NCBI GenBank assembly: GCA_021324975.1
Contig: JAJPIA010000138.1
Location: 1-64,000 of the forward strand
From: Bacillota bacterium
GTDB lineage: Bacteria > Sysuimicrobiota > Sysuimicrobiia > Sysuimicrobiales > Segetimicrobiaceae
Length of the DNA: 64,000 nt
Direction of reading: 5' to 3'
Under the pieces are notes generated by a model that was not told where the DNA came from, searched no databases, and saw only the letters and a program-made list of their open reading frames with translations. Below, piece after piece: positions 36,139 through 43,993 of this stretch. Positions within the stretch are counted from its first letter, which is position 1, and the number at the start of each line of letters is the position of its first letter. The translations under genes and the position numbers were made by a program.

Positions 36139-36684
36139 TTACGGTGTTCTTGTTGAGCTTCCCCGCAACACTGTAGGCGCTTCGCGCGGTCGCCCGCGGC
36201 GCGGGGTGACAGCGTGCATGCTGGAGCGTTTGGGAGACCGATGGCGGAGCAGCGTACGGATCCTGCGGTACACGGCGGCCAGCCCCGAACGCGTGGCGGG
36301 ATTGTCGCGTCCGCCCCGCGTGAGGTAGTCGTGGAGGACGACGAGGATCAAGCCGGCCGGCATCTTGGCGAGCGTCGGCCGGCGCGCTCGCGCGATCGCC
36401 TCCATCTCAACGACCGACTCCTCGAAGACGTCGTCGGGCCCATCCTCACCGGCCAGTTGGCGGCGCGCGTGCACCAGCTCGTGGATGATTGTAAACTCCT
36501 TTTCCGGTCTGGACAGCGTCGCCTCGATCCAGATCTCGTTGTTGTCGGCCCCCATGTGGAGCAGACCGTCGAACTGAAGGTCGCGGCGGAGCCGCGCGCT
36601 CCCGAGCTGTCTCGCCAGCGTGCGGAAGCGGCGCAGATGCTTTTCGCGGATGACGTATCCGCGGCGAGGCAGGTTTGTTCGCAT
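36139..36684 (-). CDS. Putative small zinc metalloprotease-like protein (HExxH)
   Basis: About 181 residues from ATG 36684; the frame is open to 36762. It carries IIHELVHARRQL, an HExxH zinc motif, followed about 20 residues later by FEESVVEMEAIA, whose glutamates could give the third ligand as in ImmA/IrrE-like or gluzincin folds. No signal peptide is seen, so it is likely cytoplasmic. The C-terminal 40 residues are basic and low complexity. No strong ribosome site is found, so the start is uncertain. A protease role is inferred from the motif only. Confidence 0.55.
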   Translation of the reverse strand: MRTNLPRRGYVIREKHLRRFRTLARQLGSARLRRDLQFDGLLHMGADNNEIWIEATLSRPEKEFTIIHELVHARRQLAGEDGPDDVFEESVVEMEAIARARRPTLAKMPAGLILVVLHDYLTRGGRDNPATRSGLAAVYRRIRTLLRHRSPKRSSMHAVTPRRGRPREAPTVLRGSSTRTP

Positions 36685-36865
36685 CGAAGGGCCGCCACCC
36701 CCCGTTGTGTCGTCTACGCGATGCCCACCACGAAAACGCGAAGTCGCCGGCAAGAGGTTCATATCCGGCAGAGCGCCCGGAGCAGGGGCGTCAAGAGGCC
36801 GCGGAGTGCGAACTTGCGAGCGCCCGCCCCGGCTCGGCGCCGCACCGCGAGCGTCATGTGGGCGG

Positions 36866-37228
36866 TTACGCCGTCATTTGCGGCTTCAGATACTCTCGGG
36901 CCGACATGGCGTCGGGGAATACCCGGATCAGGCGGTCGAGCGTCAACGCGGCGAACAGGAGCCCGTCGGCGCGGTTCGCGATCACGGCAATGAGAACGCG
37001 GCGACGCTGCGCCTGTTCCAGCGCGCGGAGCAGGGCCATCAACCCGGTGCTGTCGATGAATTCGGTCTTGGTCAGGTCGACGATGATCGGGACCGCCTTG
37101 CCGGCCGTTTGCGCCAACGCCCTGTCGAAGACGTCAACGCTGGCAACGTCGACTTCCCCCGTTACCTGCACCAGCATCGCGCCATCGCTCTGCATCACTT
37201 GGCACTGAAGGTGCTGGGAAGAAAGCAC
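36866..37228 (-). CDS. STAS-domain protein (anti-sigma-factor antagonist type)
   Basis: A 120-residue single STAS domain. VQVTGEVDVASVDVFDRAL is followed by the phospho-site loop DLTKTEFIDSTGLMALL, in which the serine of DSTGL is the residue phosphorylated by RsbW-type kinases in this family. The frame is open to 37294, but AGGAGG sits 8 bases before GTG 37228, where the fold begins. The RsbW-like gene at 34745 is a candidate partner 1.7 kb away, although it has an apparent frameshift. Confidence 0.88.
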   Translation of the reverse strand: MLSSQHLQCQVMQSDGAMLVQVTGEVDVASVDVFDRALAQTAGKAVPIIVDLTKTEFIDSTGLMALLRALEQAQRRRVLIAVIANRADGLLFAALTLDRLIRVFPDAMSAREYLKPQMTA

Positions 37229-37354
37229 CGGCGTGACCTCCTGGCCGTTCCCGAGCGAGGCGGCGCCGACCTGAACGGCGGCGTCGCGACGCAATCTCCG
37301 CGACGTGATCTTGAGATTACTCTACCCGCAAGCGGCGCCCCGGCTAACTCATCG

Positions 37355-37696
37355 TCACACAACATTAGCGCCCTCGTCCGGGTGCGGCTCCGCGGCCTCG
37401 AGCACGCCGAGATTGCGCTCCGTTAGCAGCATGACGCGGTGCAACACGGCCCGTTCCTCGAACGACACGTTGAGGGTTCGTAGATCGTTCCGGATCGTCG
37501 CAAGCGCGGCGCTTTCCCGGGCCAATACGTCGGCGGTCCGGACGGCCCGCAGTGACCTTCTATCCCGGGCGGCACTAGCGAAACCTGAGTAGATCCGGCC
37601 GAGCTCGATCGGGCCCGCCGTCGGCCCGCAAGCGGAGGCGACCGGGTTGTGCGGGGTATGGCTCGCCTCCCAACCGGCGCGGGGCCGCGCCGCCAC
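37355..37696 (-). CDS. Hypothetical protein of up to 113 residues
   Basis: A frame whose second half looks protein-like and helical (LARESAALATIRNDLRTLNV, then EERAVLHRVMLLTERNLGVL), while the first 40 residues are Pro/Gly/Ala-rich and may not be translated. The start is not decided and no ribosome site stands out. It lies between the STAS and BFN genes in the same orientation. No family is recognised. Confidence 0.35.
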   Translation of the reverse strand: MAARPRAGWEASHTPHNPVASACGPTAGPIELGRIYSGFASAARDRRSLRAVRTADVLARESAALATIRNDLRTLNVSFEERAVLHRVMLLTERNLGVLEAAEPHPDEGANVV

Positions 37697-37755
37697 CGAG
37701 GCGCGGGCCTAGCACGCGCTGCGTTTGGCCCTCGACCGTTTGGCTGCGCCGTCCC

Positions 37756-38247
37756 TTACTGGTCGTCGCGGGTGCGGCCCGCGGCGAAGTCGCCCGGCTT
37801 AAGCTCCTCCACGAATTTCTTGAACGCTCGCGCGTCTTCATCGTTGAACGCGCGCTCGAGGCGGACCGCCGTCGCCGCGACGGGCTCGGCCACGTAGATC
37901 GGCGCCTTTGCGCGGATCGCGAGGGCGATGGCGTCGCTCGGTCGCGCGTCCACGATGACGTCCTTGTCCTCGCGGCGCACGTGAATGGCGGCCAGGTACG
38001 TGTCACCGCGAAGCTCGGTGATCACGACGCGGCTGATCCGGGCGGCGAGATGCGCGAGCATGTTGCGCAGCAAGTCGTGGCTCATAGGCCGTGGGAGCCG
38101 TATCCGGTGGAGCGCGAGCGCGATGGCACGCGCCTCAGGAGCCCCGATTTCGATCGCGAGCACGAGCGATTCCGCCTGATCGATCAGCAACACCAGATGC
38201 GTGTGGTCCTGGGTGACCCGCACGGAGCGTACGTGGACCTGGATCAC
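37756..38247 (-). CDS. Bifunctional-nuclease (BFN, DUF151) domain protein
   Basis: A 163-residue protein with the DUF151 fold signature VIVDARPSDAIALAIRAKAP and a hydrophobic beta-rich core. Plant and Thermotoga members of this family show nuclease or structural roles, but the bacterial function is not well defined. GGAGGAG lies 6 bases before GTG 38247. The acidic C-terminal tail (RAFNDEDARAFKKFVEEL) is a common extension in the family. Confidence 0.85.
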   Translation of the reverse strand: MIQVHVRSVRVTQDHTHLVLLIDQAESLVLAIEIGAPEARAIALALHRIRLPRPMSHDLLRNMLAHLAARISRVVITELRGDTYLAAIHVRREDKDVIVDARPSDAIALAIRAKAPIYVAEPVAATAVRLERAFNDEDARAFKKFVEELKPGDFAAGRTRDDQ

Positions 38248-38498
38248 GGTGTCTCCTCCGCGATGCGGACTACGTCGACGGTCCTATTGTATCGAAGAGG
38301 AAGTTGCGACGACCATACCGGCCTCGTGTCGATAGGATGACCGTTGATTGTTCTGTTCCCGGCCAGGGGTGTGAGAAACGGCCACGGCCGTTCCTCGCCG
38401 GCCGCATCGTTCCACCGCCGTCTGCGCCGCTCCGCTCCGCGGGAGCGTCGGCGCCCCGTCAGGGGTAAAGATCTTATGAGGAGAAGGAGGTGATCAAT

Positions 38499-38798
38499 GT
38501 GGCCAAATTCTTAATGCGGATCGCGATCGTCGTGACCGTGTGTTCCGTGATCGCCGCGGCGCCGATCGTTGTGCCCACCGCGGCACACGCCCAGGGCTTC
38601 GACGTGCATTTCTACCTTGGCCCGCCACCGGCGCTATACTACTATGGCCCGCCGCCGGCGTACGAGTACGCGCCACCGCCGCCCGACTACAACTCGAGCG
38701 ACTGGTACTACTACTGCCGCGACGCGTACGCGCACTCCAACGATTACGCCATCCAGCACTGCCGGAGTTATTACTACTGGCATCGCTACGGATATTGA
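38499..38798 (+). CDS. Secreted Tyr/Pro-rich small protein
   Basis: A 99-residue protein with a clear signal peptide: FLMRIAIVVTVCSVIAAAP leads to a likely cleavage after TAAHA. The mature part is unusually rich in tyrosine and proline (YYYGPPPAYEYAPPPPDYN) and has two cysteines (YYYCRDAY, IQHCRSY) that could form a disulfide. AAGGAGG at 38484-38490 fits GTG 38499. Such short exported proteins occur in many environmental bacteria with unknown roles in the envelope or matrix. A strong hairpin follows the stop. Confidence 0.7.
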   Translation: MAKFLMRIAIVVTVCSVIAAAPIVVPTAAHAQGFDVHFYLGPPPALYYYGPPPAYEYAPPPPDYNSSDWYYYCRDAYAHSNDYAIQHCRSYYYWHRYGY

Positions 38799-38810
38799 AC
38801 CTGGAGCCTC

Positions 38811-38848
38811 GGTCGAAGGGGGTCGCATCGAGCGAGCCCCCTTCGACC
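38811..38848. terminator. Perfect 12-bp hairpin after the secreted-protein gene (terminator-like)
   Basis: GGTCGAAGGGGG at 38811-38822 is exactly complementary to CCCCCTTCGACC at 38837-38848 across a 14-base loop. It begins 13 bases after the stop at 38798. There is no T-tract, so it may be a GC-rich terminator, an mRNA 3'-end stabiliser or a protein site rather than a classic intrinsic terminator. Confidence 0.5.
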
Positions 38849-39047
38849 GCTCGGGCGTAGCCCTTCACCCCTCGACGTAGCCGCCCGTCGCTTGGCGCCC
38901 GCACCACGGCCGATTCGCCGGGCCGTGGAGCAGCCGGCCCACACAGGATTTTCCCAGACCGCCAGCGTACGGCGTCGTAGCCGTTCGGTACCGTTCCGCC
39001 CAGCCCACTGGGTGTCTTCGGCGACGAACCGGCTGGAGGACACCGCG

Positions 39048-39290
39048 ATGATACGGTCTCCAGATGCCACCACGAGTGCCGTCTCCGCGCTCCGCGGCGG
39101 AGAGGCCTTGATGACACGATTCCGGTTGGAGGCTTCGTCGCTCTCGAATGTCGGCGTCATGGAGGATGCGATCGAAAATGTCATTGCGCGGGACCTTCCG
39201 TGGGAGTATTTTGTGTCGTCCGACCGTGCGGGATGGACGAGTGAGTCCGAAACGGCGAACGACGAGCGAGACGGTAATGCGGGTGTGTGA
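39048..39290 (+). CDS. Hypothetical 80-residue protein
   Basis: ATG 39048 has an ideal GGAGG at 39035-39039, eight bases upstream. The central part is acidic and protein-like (SLSNVGVMEDAIENVIARDL, then WEYFVSSDRAGW) and the tail is polar. No family is recognised. It fills much of the 537-base gap between the hairpin at 38811 and the molybdopterin oxidoreductase and could be cotranscribed with the latter. The bases between 38849 and 39047 show nothing else. Confidence 0.5.
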   Translation: MIRSPDATTSAVSALRGGEALMTRFRLEASSLSNVGVMEDAIENVIARDLPWEYFVSSDRAGWTSESETANDERDGNAGV

Positions 39291-39335
39291 CCGAACCCGC
39301 CGGTTCTTGGCGCGTGGCGGGGAGACGCCGGTCCG

Positions 39336-41420
39336 ATGAAAACCACCGTGCGCACGATGTGCCCCATGAATTGTCACCCCACGCTGTGCGGCATGCTGGT
39401 CGACGTCCAGGACGGCCGCCTCGTGGGCGTGCGGGGGGACCCCGATAATCCGGACAGCCGTGGGTTTCTCTGCGTGCGCGGCGTGGCATCGCGTGAGATC
39501 ATCGATAACCCGAAGCGGCTCACGCGGCCGATGATTCGTGACTCGGCCGCGACGAGTGCGCCCGCTCTCGTGGGTCAACGCGGGCGGCGGGCCCGCTCCG
39601 GCTGGCGTCACGCCACATGGGACGAGGCCCTGGGGTTGATCGTCGCGCGGATGCGCGCGCACCGGCCGGATGCCACCGCGTTCTGGCAAGGGCACGGCAG
39701 TATCGCCAACAACTACGGCGCCCGCATTGGGGGCGAGCTTGCGCGCCGGTTCGCCAATTTCTACGGCTGCCAGTGGTGGAACCCGACGATGATCTGCTGG
39801 GGTCTCGGCGCGTTCGGCATCGGTCTGACGGGGCCGCTCGAGACCCACACCAAGGAGGACATGGGCGCCCACGCCAACCTGGTGGTGCTGTGGGGCGCGA
39901 ACCTCGCAAGCCAGCCCACGACCGCGCCGCATCTCATCGCGGCCAAACGACGCGGCGCGCGCGTTGTGACGATCGACGTCCGGCGCACCGAGGCCGCGGC
40001 GCACTCGGACGAATTCGTCGCCATCAAGCCGGGGAGCGATGCCGCGCTGGCCCTCGCGTTTATGCATGTCATCATCCGCGAACGGCGCTACGATCACGAG
40101 TTCGTGGCTCAGCATACGGTCGGCTTCGAAGCGCTCGCGGCGCACGTCGGGTCGTACTCGCCGACGTGGGCGGCCGGGGAGACCGGCGTCCCGGCCGAAC
40201 GGATCGCGGCGCTGGCCCGTCTCTACGCCGGCACACGGCCTGCCATGATCGTGGTCGGCGGCAGTTCCATGCACAAAGGCGCCAACGGATGGCAGGGAGC
40301 GCGAGCCGTTGCGTGCCTGCCCGCCCTCACCGGAAATCTCGGCATACCCGGCGGCGGGCTCGGGCCGCGCCACGGCAGTGCGAGTCACGGGCAGGCGCTC
40401 GCCAGCATCGCCGCGCCGGAACGCCGCCCGCCGGGCCGCTACGTCCCCAATCAGATGCCGAGCATCACGCAAGCGCTCCTCGATGAACGCGTACGCGTGG
40501 TTCTGCTGCTCGGCACCGACATGCTGTCCTCGTTCGCCGACGCGGGCCGCGTGGCCGAGGGCCTGGACCGGGCCGACCTCGTCGTGTGCCACGATCTCTT
40601 TCTGAACGACACGGCCCGGCGGTGCGCCGATGTGGTGTTGCCGGCCACGGCCTGGTTGGAAGAGCTCGGATGCAAGCGCACCAACACACACCTGTACCTG
40701 ATGCCGGAGGTCCTGGCAGCGCCGGGCGAGGCGCGCTCGCTCATGTGGCTGCTGCGCGAGTTGGCGCACCGGCTCGACCTCACAGAGTTCTTCCCATGGG
40801 AGACCCCGGAGGGCCCCATCGATGCGATCCTCGATCACCCCGCCACCGGGCATGCGACGGTCGCGGCCCTGCGGGCCGAGGACGGGATGCGGGCGCTCAA
40901 CGTCTCGCACGTGGCGCATCCCGGTCTCGCGTTTCCGACGCCCTCGGGCAAGGTCGAGTTCTACTCTGAGCGGGCGCGCGGGCTCGGCCTGCCGCCGTTG
41001 CCGGTATACGCGCCGCTTCCGCCGTCGCGCTACCCGCTCGTGTTTCGCCAGGGCCGCACGCTGACGCAGTTCCACGGCTTTTACGATCACGGGCGGGCCC
41101 TGCCGACGCTCGCGCGCGTCGACCCGGAGCCGAGGCTCTGGATCTCCCCGACCGACGCGGCGGCGCGCGCGCTCGTCGACGGCGCGCTCATCCGGATCTT
41201 CAACGAGCGCGGCGAGTTTTACGCGCGCGCCCACATCACGGACGCGGTTCCGGCGGGGACCGTGTGGATGCGCGACGGCTGGACGGGGCTGAACGACCTC
41301 ACATCCGGGGCGCCGTCCATTCCGGACGAGGCCGTGGACGTCTTCGGCTTTTCGGCGGGGCAGGCCGCGTTCGACGCGGCGGTGGAGGTTGCGCGCAGCG
41401 ACGGGCCCGCCGCTCGCTGA
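39336..41420 (+). CDS. Molybdopterin-dependent oxidoreductase, 4Fe-4S catalytic subunit
   Basis: A 694-residue DMSO-reductase-family protein. The N-terminal cluster cysteines C9, C13, C18 and C46 (CPMNCHPTLC, then GFLCVRG) bind 4Fe-4S. Later come the pterin-binding VLWGANLASQPTT and SSMHKGANGWQGARA, and a C-terminal molydopterin-dinucleotide domain. No Tat signal is visible, so it is likely cytoplasmic. No electron-transfer or membrane subunit follows. The substrate is unknown; the family includes formate, nitrate, thiosulfate and arsenite enzymes. It needs the cofactor made by the moeA-moaC-moaB products. A regulator gene is convergent with it. Confidence 0.92.
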   Translation: MKTTVRTMCPMNCHPTLCGMLVDVQDGRLVGVRGDPDNPDSRGFLCVRGVASREIIDNPKRLTRPMIRDSAATSAPALVGQRGRRARSGWRHATWDEALGLIVARMRAHRPDATAFWQGHGSIANNYGARIGGELARRFANFYGCQWWNPTMICWGLGAFGIGLTGPLETHTKEDMGAHANLVVLWGANLASQPTTAPHLIAAKRRGARVVTIDVRRTEAAAHSDEFVAIKPGSDAALALAFMHVIIRERRYDHEFVAQHTVGFEALAAHVGSYSPTWAAGETGVPAERIAALARLYAGTRPAMIVVGGSSMHKGANGWQGARAVACLPALTGNLGIPGGGLGPRHGSASHGQALASIAAPERRPPGRYVPNQMPSITQALLDERVRVVLLLGTDMLSSFADAGRVAEGLDRADLVVCHDLFLNDTARRCADVVLPATAWLEELGCKRTNTHLYLMPEVLAAPGEARSLMWLLRELAHRLDLTEFFPWETPEGPIDAILDHPATGHATVAALRAEDGMRALNVSHVAHPGLAFPTPSGKVEFYSERARGLGLPPLPVYAPLPPSRYPLVFRQGRTLTQFHGFYDHGRALPTLARVDPEPRLWISPTDAAARALVDGALIRIFNERGEFYARAHITDAVPAGTVWMRDGWTGLNDLTSGAPSIPDEAVDVFGFSAGQAAFDAAVEVARSDGPAAR

Positions 41421-41438
41421 ACGCCTCCGCGGCGACTC

Positions 41439-42194
41439 TCAGCCGGCCCCCACGGCGGGCGGCGCCGACGCGGTGGCGGCGGCGGTCGGCGCGGCGACCC
41501 CAAACAAACGCGCCAGCGCACGACGGCCACCATCGGTGAGCCGCACCGATCGGTCTGTGGCATGTCGCACGATCCACCGATTGACGAGAAGGCAATTACA
41601 CAGCGCCATGCCGAGACTGCCCGCGAGGTGGCTCCGCCGCTCGGTCCAATCGATGCACGGGCGAGCCATCGTGCGGCGTCGTTGACGCAACGCGTCGACG
41701 TCGATGCCCAAGCGTCCGAAGAACCGTTCGCCGATCGGGGTGACGCCAAACTCCGGGCCACTCGCGCGGAGCGCGCCACGGGATACGAGCGTGTCCGTGA
41801 GGGCGACGCCGAGCCGCCCGGCGAGATGGTCGTAGCACACCCGTGCGTCCCGGAGCCGCTGCAGCCGCACACTCTGTCCAAGCGCGACCACGCGCGGCGG
41901 GGCGGCGATGGCCAACAGCGTCTCGATCGCGCGGGCGACGTCGCGGGTCGCCAGCCGGTACAGTCGCTGACGGCCCGACGCGGTTACGGCCAGTAGCCCG
42001 CCTTCCACGAGCCGTCGTAAATGCGCGCTCGCGGCCTGGGGTGATGCTCCGCCGCGGTATGCAAGCTCGGAGGCAGGCAGCGCCGTGTTGTCGAAGAGGG
42101 CGAGCAGCATCGCGGCACGTGCAGGCTCGCCGACGAGCGCGCCAATCGTCGCGAGGTCGGGGTTGACCGAGGGCGCGAAGCCGTTGCGCTTCAT
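41439..42194 (-). CDS. ArsR-type winged-helix transcription regulator with C-terminal extension
   Basis: About 251 residues. The N-terminal 80 residues are an ArsR-like winged helix (LLALFDNTALPASELAYRGG, then ASPQAASAHLRRLVEGGLL). The C-terminal 170 residues contain cysteines in RDARVCYDHL, ARPCIDW and LCNCLL, which may sense metal or redox state. ATGs at 42203, 42200 and 42194 are in frame. A TACAAT -10 ends 7 bases before ATG 42194, suggesting a leaderless start there. It is convergent with the molybdopterin oxidoreductase gene, ending 18 bases after it. Confidence 0.8.
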   Translation of the reverse strand: MKRNGFAPSVNPDLATIGALVGEPARAAMLLALFDNTALPASELAYRGGASPQAASAHLRRLVEGGLLAVTASGRQRLYRLATRDVARAIETLLAIAAPPRVVALGQSVRLQRLRDARVCYDHLAGRLGVALTDTLVSRGALRASGPEFGVTPIGERFFGRLGIDVDALRQRRRTMARPCIDWTERRSHLAGSLGMALCNCLLVNRWIVRHATDRSVRLTDGGRRALARLFGVAAPTAAATASAPPAVGAG

Positions 42195-42201
42195 GGTCAT
42201 C

Positions 42202-42207
42202 ATTGTA
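42202..42207 (-). promoter_or_regulatory. -10 element of the ArsR-type regulator (leaderless)
   Basis: TACAAT on the minus strand occupies 42207-42202. Seven bases separate it from the ATG at 42194, which would put the transcription start on the start codon. There is no Shine-Dalgarno sequence in this region. Confidence 0.35.
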
Positions 42208-42300
42208 CACGATCGACGCTTCACGCCCGAATGAAACGTGCTCGCGATCGCCATGCGCACGTACGCATGGAGCTCTGGGCGGCTCGATCCCTCGCCTTCA

Positions 42301-43275
42301 CTACCGTCGTCGCAGCCGTCGCTTGAGACGCTCGGTCGCCGCCACCAGTTCCCGCGCGATCGAAGGCTCGAAGGCGGCGTGGCCGGCGTCCGGCAGCAGG
42401 ACGTACTCGGCGCCCGGCCACGCCTCGTGCAGCCGCGCGGCGGTGCAGGGCGGGCAGTCGAGGTCATACCGTCCCTGGACGATCGCGCCGGGAATCGACC
42501 GGATGCGCTCGACGTCCCGGAGGAGTTGTCCCGGTTCGAGGAAACAGTCGTGGACGAAGTAGTGATTCTCGATGCGCGAGACCGGCAGCGCTTTCCCGTC
42601 GACTTCGGAGGCCGCTTCCGCGACCGGGTCCGGCAGCAAGGTGGTGCAGCGCGCTTCGTAGTGCGACCATACCCGCGCGGCGCGCAAGTGGACGTCCGGG
42701 TTCGGGTCGTTCAGCAGGGCATGGTACCGCCGGAGCAACCCGTCCGCGTCGCGCGGCCCCGGTCCTGACGCGTCGGCGAGCTCCTTCCACGCAGCCGGCG
42801 AGAAAAGCCGCATACCCGTCATGAACCACTCGATCTCCGGTCGCTCACCGAGGAAGATTCCGCGCACGATGAGTCCGGTGCAGCGTTGGGGATGCGCCTC
42901 GGCGTACGCCAGCGCGAGCGTCGAGCCCCACGACCCGCCGAACACCGCCCACCGGTCGATCCCGCGAGCCTCCCGCAGCCGTTCCAGGTCGCCGACGAGA
43001 TGCTGCGTGGTGTTCTCTCTGACCTCCGCCAGCGGGGTCGACCGGCCGGCACCGCGCTGGTCGTAGACGACGATGCGCCAAACGTTGGGGTCGAAGAACC
43101 GCCGGTGCCTCGGTTCCGCCCCACCGCCCGGGCCGCCGTGGATGAACACCGTCGGGAGCCCGTTGGGATTGCCGCTTTCCTCCCAATACATCTCGTGCAG
43201 CCCATCCAGGGCGAGCCGGCCACTGGCGTGCGGCTCGATCGGCGGGAAGAGATGGCGTTCCGTGTCCGGGTTCAT
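42301..43275 (-). CDS. pip: Proline iminopeptidase
   Basis: A 324-residue alpha/beta-hydrolase that removes N-terminal proline from peptides. The oxyanion loop HGGPGGGAEP, the nucleophile elbow GGSWGSTLALAYA and the C-terminal PDAGHAAFEP histidine are present, and its length matches the S33 family. ATG 43275 is chosen because the fold starts there (RHLFPPIEPHASGRLALDG). No strong ribosome site is seen. It is divergent from the VOC gene at 43472. Confidence 0.92.
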   Translation of the reverse strand: MNPDTERHLFPPIEPHASGRLALDGLHEMYWEESGNPNGLPTVFIHGGPGGGAEPRHRRFFDPNVWRIVVYDQRGAGRSTPLAEVRENTTQHLVGDLERLREARGIDRWAVFGGSWGSTLALAYAEAHPQRCTGLIVRGIFLGERPEIEWFMTGMRLFSPAAWKELADASGPGPRDADGLLRRYHALLNDPNPDVHLRAARVWSHYEARCTTLLPDPVAEAASEVDGKALPVSRIENHYFVHDCFLEPGQLLRDVERIRSIPGAIVQGRYDLDCPPCTAARLHEAWPGAEYVLLPDAGHAAFEPSIARELVAATERLKRRLRRR

Positions 43276-43471
43276 ACGGAAGCATTCGGTCCCGGCGCCG
43301 GGCAGACCTCGCTGCCGGAGCGCGTATGCTACCTTAAAGTGGATGCTGCGTTTGGGGAGCACGAGGAGTCGGGGCGCTATCATGGTGGGGCTCAGTGGGC
43401 CCGTACAACCGGTTCGAGTTGGATTGGTCAATCGGTATGGACAAAAGAGGTTCAATGGGAGGGAAGAACGT

Positions 43472-43900
43472 ATGCCAGAAGTCGGAGATATCCGGGTTCT
43501 GTTCATCGCCGGGTTTGGCCCGATCGTCCGCGAGGCGCCCGCAAGTCGTAAACTCTACAACCAGATCCTCGGCATTCGCTTTAAAGAGGAGCAAGGCGGC
43601 TATCTTCACACCGAGGCTCTGGAGGGCGCCAAAAGTTTCGCCTTGTGGCCTCTTTCACAAGCAGCGCAGTCCTGCTTCGGTAAGGATTCCTGGCCGGCGG
43701 ACATTCCGGCGCCCCAGGCTTGGCTTGAGTTCGACGTAGACAGCGTCGAGGAGGCAACCGCTAAGCTCGAAGCTCTCGGGTATCAAATGCTCGTCAAGAA
43801 CAAGAAGGAACCGTGGGGCCAAACCGTCAGCCGTTTCATCGCGCCGGAAGGATTGCTGGTCGGGATCACCTTTACTCCAGGGATGAGGGGGAAAAAATAA
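43472..43900 (+). CDS. VOC (glyoxalase/bleomycin-resistance fold) protein
   Basis: A 142-residue two-module VOC domain: RKLYNQILGIRFKEEQGGYL leads to FALWPLSQAAQ, and the second module has WLEFDVDSVEEATAKLEALG and SRFIAPEGLLVGITFTP. A metal-binding triad is not obvious, so it may bind a small molecule rather than catalyse. Its GC content and codon use look slightly lower than those of its neighbours. GAGGGAAG precedes ATG 43472. Confidence 0.75.
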   Translation: MPEVGDIRVLFIAGFGPIVREAPASRKLYNQILGIRFKEEQGGYLHTEALEGAKSFALWPLSQAAQSCFGKDSWPADIPAPQAWLEFDVDSVEEATAKLEALGYQMLVKNKKEPWGQTVSRFIAPEGLLVGITFTPGMRGKK

Positions 43901-43993
43901 CAGGTCGTTTGCTCGCGTCGATCGAGATGAGCGCCGCCCCCAAGAATCGGGAGGGAGAGGCCGCGAAGGCGAAGGCCCGCGCCGCCGAGAGGT

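Noticed and set aside
38865-41234. 789-codon open frame on the minus strand
   Set aside because: Antisense of the molybdopterin oxidoreductase with its cluster cysteines and domains; no protein-like features.
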